From assembly GCA_016709675.1 (NCBI GenBank), contig JADJMH010000016.1, positions 62,001 to 126,000 on the forward strand: DNA of 64,000 nucleotides, given 5' to 3'. Every line of letters starts with the position of its first letter. Within the stretch, counting starts at the first letter, position 1. Under the pieces are notes generated by a model. The model worked only from the letters and a program-made list of their open reading frames with translations. It was not told the DNA's origin and did not search any database. Positions 44,868-53,415 of this stretch are shown piece by piece. The position numbers and the translations under genes were made by a program. Source of the DNA: Candidatus Accumulibacter proximus. GTDB taxonomy: Bacteria > Pseudomonadota > Gammaproteobacteria > Burkholderiales > Rhodocyclaceae.

Positions 44868-46151
44868 ATGATATTGACCCACAATCTGCGTAGCGCGCCG
44901 CGACGCGCCCTCCCCATCGCGACGGCTGCCGCGATGTTCAGCCTGGTTCCGGCTTTCGCGCCGACGATGGCGCGGGCTGACATCAACCTTGTGGCTCCGA
45001 GCCGCACCATCGATCCCGCCGCGCCGTTCAGGCTCTCGCTGATGGTGACCGGTGAGGCCGAATCGCGTTCCTATTCCCTGCCCGAGGTACTTCGCGTCAA
45101 CCTGACGCCTGACCTGGGTGCTGTGGCTCGTGTCGAATTGCGTCGCGAGACGCCGGTGCCCGACCAGATCAATCTGCGCCAAGGCGAATTCAGGCGCATC
45201 GACTATGTCGGCGAGGTGCCACCGAACCTGCGCGGCAGGGTTCGCGTTGACGCCATCGACATGGACGCTCCGGCCATGTTGGTGCAGATGTCCACGCCAA
45301 GGGAACCAGCAGCGGCAGAACCGCTCCTGCCGCCAGCCAGCGGCGGTGAACGCATTGCGCAGGCCGACGAGGCAGCGACGACCGACCGCGTGCCGGTCAC
45401 GATTCTCAGCGTGCGCTCCGACAACGATCCCAACCGACAGGATGAAGGCCGCCTGTCCTTTCACGAACCCATGTTCTTCATTGCCGGCGCCGGCAGCGAT
45501 GCCAACGCACAGGCTCAGTTGAGCTTCAAGCTGCGCCTCTACGAACCGGCCGACAAGAACTCGCGCCGTTTCTTCGACAACCTGTACTTCGCCTACACGC
45601 AGGCGGCGTTCTGGGATCTCACTGCGGATTCGAAGCCCTTCCTCGACACCAACTACATCCCCAGCTTCTTCTACTACGTCCCCAACACCGACTGGCGCGT
45701 CGGCGGCAATGCGGTCGGCATCGCGGCTGGTTACGAGCACGAATCCAACGGCAAGGACGATATCGACTCACGCAGCATCGACACCCTGTTCGTCCGACCG
45801 TACTTCGCCTTCGGCGACACGCGCGATTTCCACTGGACGTTCTCGCCCAAGATCTATGCCTACATCGAAAAGAGCGAGAACCCCGATATCCAGAAGTACC
45901 GTGGCTACGGCGACTTCCGCTTTACCTACGGCAAGAACGACGACTGGCAAGCGGCATGGATCCTGCGCAAGGGAACCAAGTCGAGTGCGTTCAGCTCCGA
46001 CCTGCAATTCACCTACCCGCTCAACAAGCTGGTACCCGGCCTGTCCGGCTACCTGATGGCGCAGTATTTCACCGGCTACGGCGAGTTCCTGCTCGACTAC
46101 AACCAGCGCGAGCCGTGGAGCGTGCGCATTGGCTACGCCATATCGCGCTGA
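44868..46151 (+). CDS. pldA: Outer-membrane phospholipase A (OMPLA)
   Basis: 427 residues from ATG 44868 (AAAGG upstream). Signal peptide, then an unusual ~160-residue periplasmic-like extension with no lipase motif (TIDPAAPFRLSLMVTGEAES; RQGEFRRIDYVGEVPPNLRG). The C-terminal ~270 residues are the OMPLA barrel with the catalytic pair in GYEHESNGKDDIDSRSID: His291 and Ser293. Additional barrel strands run to GYAISR. OMPLA dimerises in a Ca2+-dependent way and hydrolyses phospholipids that reach the outer leaflet after membrane damage. It follows the efflux gene by 81 bp on the same strand. Confidence 0.88.
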   Translation: MILTHNLRSAPRRALPIATAAAMFSLVPAFAPTMARADINLVAPSRTIDPAAPFRLSLMVTGEAESRSYSLPEVLRVNLTPDLGAVARVELRRETPVPDQINLRQGEFRRIDYVGEVPPNLRGRVRVDAIDMDAPAMLVQMSTPREPAAAEPLLPPASGGERIAQADEAATTDRVPVTILSVRSDNDPNRQDEGRLSFHEPMFFIAGAGSDANAQAQLSFKLRLYEPADKNSRRFFDNLYFAYTQAAFWDLTADSKPFLDTNYIPSFFYYVPNTDWRVGGNAVGIAAGYEHESNGKDDIDSRSIDTLFVRPYFAFGDTRDFHWTFSPKIYAYIEKSENPDIQKYRGYGDFRFTYGKNDDWQAAWILRKGTKSSAFSSDLQFTYPLNKLVPGLSGYLMAQYFTGYGEFLLDYNQREPWSVRIGYAISR

Positions 46152-46246
46152 CGAGGGCGAGCCACTGCGGCAAGAGCAGACCGCTGCAACGCAGGGCATT
46201 GCGGCGGTTTGCGTCGATCAGCAGCACACCGGAAGAAGCACTCGGA

Positions 46247-46660
46247 TCAGCGGTTGGCCATGGCCGCATCGCGCTTGGCCTTTGCGGCGGCCATGGCGTC
46301 ACGGCGGGTTTCGGTAATGGCCTTCATCTTGGCGTCGAAGTCGGGCTTGGTGGCCTGCATGGCCTGCCCCCTGGCAACGCGCCCGGCGACCACCGGGTCC
46401 TTGCCGCTCGCCTTGGCTTCGGCCACGGCTTTGTCCACAGCCGCCTTGACAGTGGCAGCGCGTTCAGCACGGATGGGTTTGGCGGCTTCGTTGAACGCAT
46501 TCCGTGCAGCGCGCTGCTCGTTGCGCATCACCACGATGGGGTCGCTACTGGCCGTCGCAGCAGCTTTGGCTGGGGCAGGGGTGGCTGGTGAAGTCTGGGC
46601 ATGCACAAGCCCACCCATCAGGGCAAGAGACAAGGCGGAGGCGACGATCAAATTTTTCAT
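46247..46660 (-). CDS. Small Ala/Lys-rich secreted protein
   Basis: 137 residues from the ATG at 46660. Signal peptide NLIVASALSLALMGGLVHAQ, then a low-complexity helical protein (AAARNAFNEAAKPIRAERAA, KAAVDKAVAEAKASGKDPVV, ETRRDAMAAAKAKRDAAMAN). It is probably a coiled-coil or extended periplasmic protein; no family is recognised. It converges with pldA on its downstream side and diverges from the DUF1269 gene. Confidence 0.6.
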   Translation of the reverse strand: MKNLIVASALSLALMGGLVHAQTSPATPAPAKAAATASSDPIVVMRNEQRAARNAFNEAAKPIRAERAATVKAAVDKAVAEAKASGKDPVVAGRVARGQAMQATKPDFDAKMKAITETRRDAMAAAKAKRDAAMANR

Positions 46661-46918
46661 GGCCGGTCTTTCAAGGAATGTAAGGGTGGCGGGACAGGAC
46701 ATCCGACGGCACCATCTGGAGTCTACGGGCCCGCATCATGCAGCGTCGTGCCCGAGTCTAGGCCAGGCAGCTTGCCATAGTCAAGCAAGAAGGCGAATTG
46801 CAGCCATCGCCAACTGTCGACCCGCTGAAATGAAATGAAGTTCGATTACGTTACAATTCAAGACCGGAACATGGGGTTCCGCTTGCCGTGTTGAACCAGA
46901 ATATAGGAGAAGTTTTTC

Positions 46919-47422
46919 ATGAGCGACCTGATAGTCATAGGCTACGACGATAAGTTCAAGGCCGAAGAAATGCGCACCCAATTGCTCAAACTGCAGAAGG
47001 AATATCTGATCGATCTGGAGGACGCCGTGGTCGCCGTCAAGGACGATTCCGGCAAGGTCAAGCTGCATCAAACCTTCAATGTCACCGCTGCGGGCGCACT
47101 GAGCGGTGGCTTCTGGGGGACCCTGATCGGCCTGATCTTCCTGAACCCGCTGATCGGTCTGGCGGCAGGCGCCGGTGCCGGCGCGCTGAGCGGCGCGCTC
47201 ACCGATGTCGGCATCAACGACGATTTCATGAAGGATCTCGCCGCGACCTTCAAGAACGGCAGCTCACTGCTCTTCGTGCTGGTTCGCAAATCGACGCCTG
47301 ATAAGGTGCTGGCCGAGATTCAGGGCAGCGGCGGCAAGGTGATCAAGACCTCGCTGACGCACGAGCAGGAACAGAAGCTGCAGGCGGCGCTCGATGCGAG
47401 CAAGACCCCGGAGGCCGGCTGA
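46919..47422 (+). CDS. DUF1269-family membrane-associated protein
   Basis: 167 residues; ATAGGAG precedes ATG 46919. N-terminal alpha/beta part (LIVIGYDDKFKAEEMRTQLL, IDLEDAVVAVKDDSGKVKLH), two Gly-rich membrane segments (FWGTLIGLIFLNPLIGLAAG, AGAGALSGALTDVGINDD) and a C-terminal soluble part (LLFVLVRKSTPDKVL). This is the DUF1269 (TMEM-like) family, common near stress-response genes, function unknown. A decayed relative lies at 20195-20459. Confidence 0.83.
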   Translation: MSDLIVIGYDDKFKAEEMRTQLLKLQKEYLIDLEDAVVAVKDDSGKVKLHQTFNVTAAGALSGGFWGTLIGLIFLNPLIGLAAGAGAGALSGALTDVGINDDFMKDLAATFKNGSSLLFVLVRKSTPDKVLAEIQGSGGKVIKTSLTHEQEQKLQAALDASKTPEAG

Positions 47423-47488
47423 GGCAAACTGAGATGTGCGTGCGAGCGCACCCCGATGCACCGGCGGGGGGCTTCGACCAGGCCGGTC

Positions 47489-48385
47489 GTGAAGATCAGG
47501 ACAAGCACAATCGTCACGCTCGCCGCCGCGATGCTGACTGCCTTCGCTGCACAGGCCGCCACCGTCTCCACAGGCGACGTGATCCAGGGAAAACGCGTCA
47601 TCAGCCACCTCGACGTCGCCGACCTGGAGCCGGGAAGGAAGCACAGTTTCTACTTCCAGGGCGCGCAGATGGCCACCGGCCAGCACTGGTACGTGCCGGT
47701 GGTGGTGGCCAAGGGGGAGATCCCCGGCAAGCGCATCCTGCTCATCAGCGGCGTGCACGGCGACGATGCCGGCGGCAACGCGCCGACGCGCCATGCGGGC
47801 CTGGTGTTCAACCGGCTGTTCAAGCCCAATGCCGATTACGTGCTGGACAACCACACCAGCACCACGGGCACCCACATCACGGCCTCCATCTTTGCCAAGA
47901 TGGGTCGGCCCGAGATCCGCGCGATGGCCGAATTGTTTCCAATCGAGCAGATCTGGAATAACCCGGGATATCCCGGCACGCTGGAGACCGCGCTGGTCGA
48001 TGCCGGCATCCCGGCGCTGCCCACCGAGGTTGGCGCCGCACGGTCATTTGACCGGCGCATGATCCCGCTGTTCGTCGAAGGTTCGATGAACGTGCTCAAG
48101 CGGCACGGAGTAGTCGCCGGTCCGATGGGCCGCACATCGAAGGAGGCGGGGTACCTTTACCGGCAACGCGGTGCGCCCGGTGCGGGCAACGCACGATGGC
48201 TACCTGGAGCTGAAGGTCGAGCTGCGCAGCAAGGTGGTGCCAGGCCAGGTCGTCGCAATCCAGCACAACTCTTTCGGTGAAGTGGTGCGCGAATACAAGA
48301 CGGAGGTGGCCGGCGAGGTGTTAGCCCTGTAGAGCGACGCGCTGATCGAGCCGGGCTGGAAAGTAGTCACGATCCTATACCGCGA
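47489..48385 (+). pseudogene. Decayed succinylglutamate desuccinylase/aspartoacylase-family gene
   Basis: From GTG 47489 (or ATG 47456) the frame gives a signal peptide, then ISGVHGDDAGG, then jumps to RHAGLVFNRLFKPNADYVLD and FDRRMIPLFVEGSMNVLKRH. Relatives have ~60 more residues between HGDE and RHAG, including zinc-ligand and substrate-binding residues, so there is an internal deletion that keeps frame. The C-terminal part continues in another frame (LELKVELRSKVVPGQVVAIQ; NSFGEVVREYKTEVAGEVLA) after a shift near 48180, with a TAG at 48330-48332 followed by SDALIEPGWKVVTILYRDPG. At least three lesions are therefore present. Confidence 0.78.
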
Positions 48386-48483
48386 TCCAGGAAAGTTGCC
48401 CCACGGGATGAGTGCGCAAGATGCCATTTCAGTTTGTGAAGTGGCGAAAGGCTGTAGTAGAGTGCACCGCGAATTATCCAGTC

Positions 48484-48511
48484 AAGGGAACAGATCAAGC
48501 TGTTTCCCCTT
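48484..48511 (+). promoter_or_regulatory. Hairpin upstream of the binding-protein gene
   Basis: AAGGGAACAG and CTGTTTCCCCTT can pair with small bulges around a 6-nt loop, just upstream of ATG 48540. It may end the decayed gene's transcript or lie in the 5' leader of the next. No T-run follows. Confidence 0.3.
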
Positions 48512-48539
48512 CTCACCCTGATATGAAATCGAGGACTCA

Positions 48540-49402
48540 ATGATCAAGACTCTTCTTGCGGCACTCATCGTCACCACAACGCTGATCGGCGGCACCGCCA
48601 CGGCGCAGACCGGTTCGGGAACACTCGGCAAGATCAAGTCGGCGAAGGTCATCAACGTCGCCTATTCCCCCGATTCCCTGCCGTTCTCTTTTGTCGGAGC
48701 GAAAAGGAGCCGGCCGGGTATTCGATCGATCTGTGCAAACGCGTCATTGCGCAGATTGCGCGTGCGGTTGGCGACGCAAACCTGAAGGTGAACTGGATTG
48801 CCGGCTCTGTCAGCGAACGCCTGCAGATGGTCGCCAAGGGGCGCGCTGATCTCGAATGCGCCAATACAACGCAGACGCAGTCGCGTCTGGCCAATGTCGA
48901 TTTTTCCAATCTCATCTTCATCGATGGTGGCGGGCTGCTCGTCAAGGCCGGATCGCCGGTCAATCAGTTCACCGACCTGGCTGGAAAGCGGGTCGCGGTG
49001 CTCAAGGGAACGACCAACGAGACGCGACTCAATGACTTGCTGCGCCTGTTCCAGATCAGCGCCACGGTAGTGACCGTCGGAGATGCCAATGCCGGCCTGG
49101 CGATGCTTGAGGGTGGCAGCGTTGACGCCTATGCCGGCGACAAGGTCAAACTCGTAGGCTTGGCCGTACAGGCGAAGGAAGCCGCCAAGCTCGCCCTGGT
49201 AGCGGAAGATCTGTCGATCGAACCCTACGCGATGGCCCTGCCACGCAATGATTCGGCTTTCCGCCTCGAGGTCAACAAGGCGCTGACGCAGGTCTACATG
49301 GGCGGCGACATTGAACAGATTTTCACCCAATGGCTGGGCAAGCTCGGGCGGCCGACCGGCTTGCTGGCGGCCATGTTCCTGCTGAATTCGATTCCCAACT
49401 GA
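48540..49402 (+). CDS. Family-3 amino-acid binding protein (single-base frameshift)
   Basis: Signal peptide and N-terminus (LGKIKSAKVINVAYSPDSLP) from ATG 48540 lie in one frame; the rest (GYSIDLCKRVIAQIARAVGD, WIAGSVSERLQMVAKGRADL, DLAGKRVAVLKGTTNETRLN) lies one frame over. Adding one A to the GAAAAG run at 48702-48705 restores a continuous 287-residue GltI-like protein ending IFTQWLGKLGRPTGLLAAM. The lesion is a single base in a homopolymer. The function, periplasmic glutamate/aspartate-type binding for an ABC importer, follows from the family; no permease genes are adjacent. Confidence 0.82.
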
Positions 49403-49435
49403 AAAATCCGTCAATCTGTAGTGGAGAGAATGAAA

Positions 49436-49885
49436 ATGACCAAGCTTTCGGGATGGCAGCGTTTTGCCGCTGTATTGAGTGCAGGCTTTGCGTTGCTGCT
49501 GGCCGGCTGCGAGACAACGCCGGCGTTCCAGGTTGCCCAACCGGCGTCGCGTGACGGTACGGTCGAGTCGATCGTGCAGGACACGGTGCAGCGGGGTAAC
49601 GCCGCCGCCGCTACCATCGGCGGTGCGGTGATCGGCGGCTTGCTTGGCAATCAGATCGGTGGTGGCTCGGGCCAGACCGCGGCCACCATCGTCGGCGCAG
49701 GTGGTGGTGCCTTCGTCGGTAATCAGGCCGCACAGCGCCAGACCCTCGTCTGGCGCATCGGAGTGCGTTACGACGATGGCTCCCTGGCGACGATCCAGCA
49801 AACTACTGCGCCGGCCGTGCGCATCGGCGACCGTGTCCGTGTCACGGGGAGCGGCATTGAATTGCTCAGGCAGGGTCCCAACTGA
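49436..49885 (+). CDS. Glycine-zipper lipoprotein (SlyB-like)
   Basis: 149 residues from ATG 49436 (GGAGAG, 7-nt spacing); ATG 49430 is too close to the ribosome-binding site. Lipobox LAGC with Cys25. Domains: RDGTVESIVQDTVQRGNAAA, the 2TM glycine zipper (IGGAVIGGLLGNQIGGGSG, IVGAGGGAFVGNQ), then a beta-rich domain (WRIGVRYDDGSLATIQQ, VRIGDRVRVTGSGIELL). This is the SlyB/17-kDa antigen architecture of outer-membrane stress lipoproteins. The amidohydrolase gene follows 30 bp downstream. Confidence 0.85.
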   Translation: MTKLSGWQRFAAVLSAGFALLLAGCETTPAFQVAQPASRDGTVESIVQDTVQRGNAAAATIGGAVIGGLLGNQIGGGSGQTAATIVGAGGGAFVGNQAAQRQTLVWRIGVRYDDGSLATIQQTTAPAVRIGDRVRVTGSGIELLRQGPN

Positions 49886-49915
49886 GGATTCCCTTCCCGC
49901 TGCGACAGGACCGAC

Positions 49916-51151
49916 ATGACTCCGTTCCAGATCAAGCGACGGCGCCTGCTGGTGGGCGCTGGCATCGCAGCCTGCGGGCAGCTCGCGGGCTGTGATCTCT
50001 CGTTGCGCGACGGGGTGTTCAATGCCTGCCTTGCCGAACTGCCGGCCGACCTGAGTGCGCATCCCCTCCTTGCCGCCGCGTGGAACGGGCTCGACGCTGG
50101 CAAAGTCTGGGACACCCATTGCCATGTGTTCGGCAATGGCGATTCCGGCAGCGGCCTGTGGTTCAATCCGCGCATGGAGCAGATCTGGTATCCGCGTGGC
50201 TACGTGCAGCGCGCGTTCTACGTCAATGCCTCCTGCGTCGACGATTCGCCAGGCAAGGTCGACACGAGTTTCGTCGAGCGCCTGCTGGCGCAATGCCGGA
50301 GAATGGCTCCCGGTTTCCACGTGCTTCTCTTCGGTTTCGACTGGGCGCGCGATGAGGCCGGGGTACCGCTGGCGGATCGCTCGACCCTCTATGTGCCGGA
50401 CGACTACGTGGCCGGTCTGGCTTTCAGCCATCCTGCGCATTTCGCGTGGGTGGCGTCGATCCATCCTTATGACCCGCGCGCGCTCGACCGGCTCGACGCC
50501 GCGGCGGCGCGCGGCGCGCGAGCCATCAAGTGGCTGCCCTCGGCGCAGAACATCGACCCTGCAGACGCACGCTGCGATCGCTTCTACGCCAAACTCGTCG
50601 CGCTGCGCATGCCGCTCATCACGCACGCCGGTGACGAGCGTGCGGTGCATGGCTTCGGCGAGCACCTGGGTAACCCGCTGCGCCTGCGGCGGCCGCTCGA
50701 CGCCGGGGTACGGGTGGTGGTCGCGCACTGTGCGTCGCTGGGTGACGGGCACATCGACGATCTGCGCTCGGCGAAACTCAGCAACTTCGAGCTGTTCGGG
50801 CAACTGATGGACGATGCGCGCTATCGCGCCAACCTGTTCGGCGATATCTCGGCCATTACGCAAGGCAACCGGATGGGCGTGGTCGCCACACTGCTGGAGC
50901 GTCGCGATTGGCACGACCGCCTGCTGAACGGCTCGGACTATCCCTTGCCCGGCGTCGTGCCCCTGATATCCCTGAAGGCGCTGGTCGATTGGCAGCTGCT
51001 CGATGCGAGCACCGTCGAGCCCTTACGCCGGCTGCGCGACATCAACGTTCTGCTCTACGATTTCGTGCTGAAACGCAGCCTGACCAAGGATGGCCAGAAC
51101 TTCGCGAAGCCGGTATTCGAAACCGCGCCCTTCTTCCGCCGGCCGGCTTGA
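49916..51151 (+). CDS. Amidohydrolase-2-type lipoprotein, possibly Tat-exported
   Basis: 411 residues. The N-terminus KRRRLLVGAGIAACGQLAGC combines an arginine-rich twin-arginine-like start with a lipobox (Cys26). The enzyme domain has WDTHCHVFGNG (HxH metal ligands), FAWVASIHPYDPRALDRLDA, ARAIKWLPSAQNIDP, ITHAGDERAVHG (His) and the late GSDYPLPG (Asp). This is an amidohydrolase_2/TatD-like TIM barrel; the substrate is not known. It is followed by the patatin gene after 221 bp. Confidence 0.8.
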   Translation: MTPFQIKRRRLLVGAGIAACGQLAGCDLSLRDGVFNACLAELPADLSAHPLLAAAWNGLDAGKVWDTHCHVFGNGDSGSGLWFNPRMEQIWYPRGYVQRAFYVNASCVDDSPGKVDTSFVERLLAQCRRMAPGFHVLLFGFDWARDEAGVPLADRSTLYVPDDYVAGLAFSHPAHFAWVASIHPYDPRALDRLDAAAARGARAIKWLPSAQNIDPADARCDRFYAKLVALRMPLITHAGDERAVHGFGEHLGNPLRLRRPLDAGVRVVVAHCASLGDGHIDDLRSAKLSNFELFGQLMDDARYRANLFGDISAITQGNRMGVVATLLERRDWHDRLLNGSDYPLPGVVPLISLKALVDWQLLDASTVEPLRRLRDINVLLYDFVLKRSLTKDGQNFAKPVFETAPFFRRPA

Positions 51152-51160
51152 TTGGGGAAC

Positions 51161-51229
51161 CACCTGACCTGCGCCAAAAGCGGCACGCTCTACACCGGCG
51201 TCACCGCCAACCTGATCAACTGTGCATGG
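51161..51229 (+). pseudogene. Fragment resembling a GIY-YIG endonuclease N-terminus
   Basis: The 23-codon stretch GTLYTGVTANLIN with flanking codons resembles the first motif of YhbQ/UPF0213 GIY-YIG proteins (LYTGVTxDLxKRxWEH). The frame is closed on both sides and nothing else of the gene is present. Too short to be sure. Confidence 0.35.
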
Positions 51230-51372
51230 GTGAGTCCGCAGGGCAGGGGGGTTGCACCGTTTTCCCTGTAGGAGAAGGGCAGGGATGAAGGCGGTGAATA
51301 TTCGCATCATGCTTGACGGTGCCTTTTGAGGTTTATGGATTATTTGTCTCTTGGAGCGAGGCAAGAGCGTCG

Positions 51373-52627
51373 ATGACACCGATGACACCGTTTCAACCAC
51401 TCGCCTGGCTAGCGCACTGCGTGCTGCTGGTCCTGACGCTGGCGCTCGCCGGCTGCGGTTCGCTGCCGCGCAATGGCGTACCTGTCAATTTGATGGTCGA
51501 CGCCGTCATTCCGGGCCTGCCGGACGTGCGTGCGCCAGCCGGTCGCCCAAGCCCGGTCATGGAGCGCGACATGGCGAGATCCTTTGCCCAGGAGTCGGCC
51601 GGCGACTTCCCGGCGATGGCGGAGGGTATCGTGCTCCATCCACACCTGGCGCTGTCGGGTGGAGGCGCCAACGGAGCGTTCGGTGCGGGCTTTCTGGACG
51701 GCTGGTCGAGCACCGGCAAGCGCCCGATCTTCAAGGTGGTCACCGGCGTATCGACCGGCGCGCTGATGGCACCGTTCGCCTTTCTTGGGCAATCCAGGGA
51801 TGAGGCGCTGCGCGAGTTCTATACCACCACGCGCTCACACGATATTTTCACGCTCGGGGACTTCCTGTCGACCGTCCGGCAATTGTTGTTCGGCGAAAGC
51901 ATCGCCGACACGGGACCGCTCATCAGGCTGATCGAGCGGCACATCGACGAGGCCTTCCTGCACGAGATTGCGCTGGCACATCAGAGCGGTCGGCGCCTCT
52001 ACATCGGCAGTGTCGATCTGGATTCGCAGCGCTTGGTCATCTGGAACATGGGGCTGATCGCCACCAGCGGCCATCCCGATGCGCTGCCACTCTTCCGCAG
52101 GGTCATGCTGGCATCGGCCGCCATTCCCATTGCCTTTTCGCCGGTATTCTTCGAAGTTGAAGCCGGCGGTCGCCGCTATGACGAAATGCATGTCGATGGC
52201 GGTGTGGCCCCAGGTGTTCTATACCGGCGGGTTGTTCAGCGCGCGCGAGCTGCGTCAGAAGGCCGGTCGCGGCACGACGCGCGAGGACATCTATGTGATC
52301 CACAACGGCCAACTGGCTGCGGATACCGCGACCACGCGCCGCTCGATTCCGGACATTGCGCGACGCACCTTCAAGGCCGCAGGCAGGGCAGCTGTCGTCG
52401 GCGACCTCTTTCGCATCTACGCGCTGGCGCTGCGCGAAAACTCCGGGTATCACTGGATCACCATTCCCGAAGGCATCAACCTCGCTGGCAACGAAACGTT
52501 CGATCCGGTAGTGATGCAGCAGCTTTACGATATCGGTTACGAGATTGCACGCGCCGGACCGCCCTGGAACATCTTGCCGCCTGGCGTGCGCGGCGAAGCG
52601 GGCGAGATGGTAGTCGGTGCGGACTAG
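51373..52627 (+). CDS. Patatin-like phospholipase lipoprotein (single-base frameshift)
   Basis: From ATG 51373 (or 51382): lipobox LAGC (Cys28), then a patatin domain with HLALSGGGANGAFGAGF, nucleophile motif VVTGVSTGAL and catalytic-Asp motif MHVDGGVA. Just after that motif an extra C in the run at 52208-52211 shifts frame; the rest continues as QVFYTGGLFSARELRQKAG, YVIHNGQLAADTATTRRS, and ends in ...GEMVVGAD. Removing one C yields a 417-residue protein. If real, the enzyme is truncated after the catalytic Asp; a sequencing error is also plausible. Confidence 0.82.
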
Positions 52628-52685
52628 ACTGCGTGTCGCAGCCCTCGTCGTGCGCCTTGCAAAGCCGGGCCTGTTGCCACATGGC

Positions 52686-52930
52686 ATGAAATCGCCGCTT
52701 GGCCACTTCGACGCCGCCTACCACTGGCTGCGCCGGCACTTTCCGGCCCAGGTCGACGTGTGGCACCTGCGCCACCGCTGGCCGGGCGAGCGCGCCCGGC
52801 TGCAGGACGAACTGCGCAGCCACGGCCAGTTGCGCCGCGCGCTGCGCACGCTGAACCGGACCTTCGAGGAGCTGAAACTCGCCCAGGCCCGCGACAAGAC
52901 CTTCATCGCTTGCGTCGAGCGGGGATTCGG
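52686..52930 (+). pseudogene. Reverse-transcriptase remnant with internal deletion
   Basis: ATG 52686 opens with the typical N-terminus of a group of stand-alone RTs (SPLGHFDAAYHWLRRHFPAQ, then VWHLRHRWPGERARLQDELR) and runs, without the catalytic palm, into the C-terminal thumb (QLRRALRTLNRTFEELKLAQ, RDKTFIACVERGF). Roughly 200 residues, including the YxDD region, must be deleted. The frame is lost at ~52925. It cannot encode a working polymerase. It adjoins a NACHT/SUMF1 remnant on the same strand. Confidence 0.6.
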
Positions 52931-53332
52931 TTTATCAGCGTCAACCAGACGCCCGCCGATCGCCGGCTGGTCGTCCTTGCCGCCGAGCGCGTCCGCGATG
53001 CCGGCTCGGGTCGGCTGATCGGCGATATCGAGGGCGAACTGCGTGCGCGATCAAAGGACGAACTCGAGCATCCCGCGCCAAGCGGCTTGCTGGGCGGAGC
53101 GAGGACGCTGCTCACGCGTGGCATGAGCCCGCAGGCGGCGATTCGTCGCCGCATCGCGGCGGCCGAAGCGCTCGGCAAGATTGGCGGCAACCGCTTCTGG
53201 AGCCTGCCGCACGGCGAGCCCGAGTGGGTCGACATACCGGCCGGAGAATTCACGATGGGGGAGGGCAGCGAAGCGCACCGCGTGTTGCTTCCTGCGTACG
53301 CCATCGCGCGGCTGCCGGTCACCAACGCGCAG
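52925..53332 (+). pseudogene. STAND/HEAT-SUMF1 gene fragment (plus strand)
   Basis: In frame +2 from ~52925: RLVVLAAERVRDAGSGRLIG, AIRRRIAAAEALGKIGGNRF, then the SUMF1 (FGE-fold) N-terminus EWVDIPAGEFTMGEGSEAHR and AYAIARLPVTNAQ. This resembles the end of a STAND ATPase with HEAT-like repeats joined to a SUMF1 domain. It stops abruptly at ~53332, where homology switches to the minus strand (RT fragment 53327-53415), consistent with an inversion breakpoint. Confidence 0.55.
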
Positions 53333-53415
53333 GACGTAGCGGTAGCGCCGTGCCAGTTCCTGTAGGCGATCGATCGCGCGATGCGTTCCCTTGCCCTTGC
53401 GGCTAGCATTTCCGG
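53327..53415 (-). pseudogene. Fragment of a diversity-generating-retroelement-like reverse transcriptase
   Basis: On the minus strand, residues SRKGKGTHRAIDRLQELARR followed by YRYVLR match the segment DSYANRxGKGTHxAxxRLQ...RYVL that precedes the first catalytic Asp in DGR-type RTs. Only ~30 residues survive. It lies directly downstream of a SUMF1 gene's variable-looking C-terminus, the order expected in many DGR loci. Both ends are broken; the template repeat is not seen. Confidence 0.5.
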
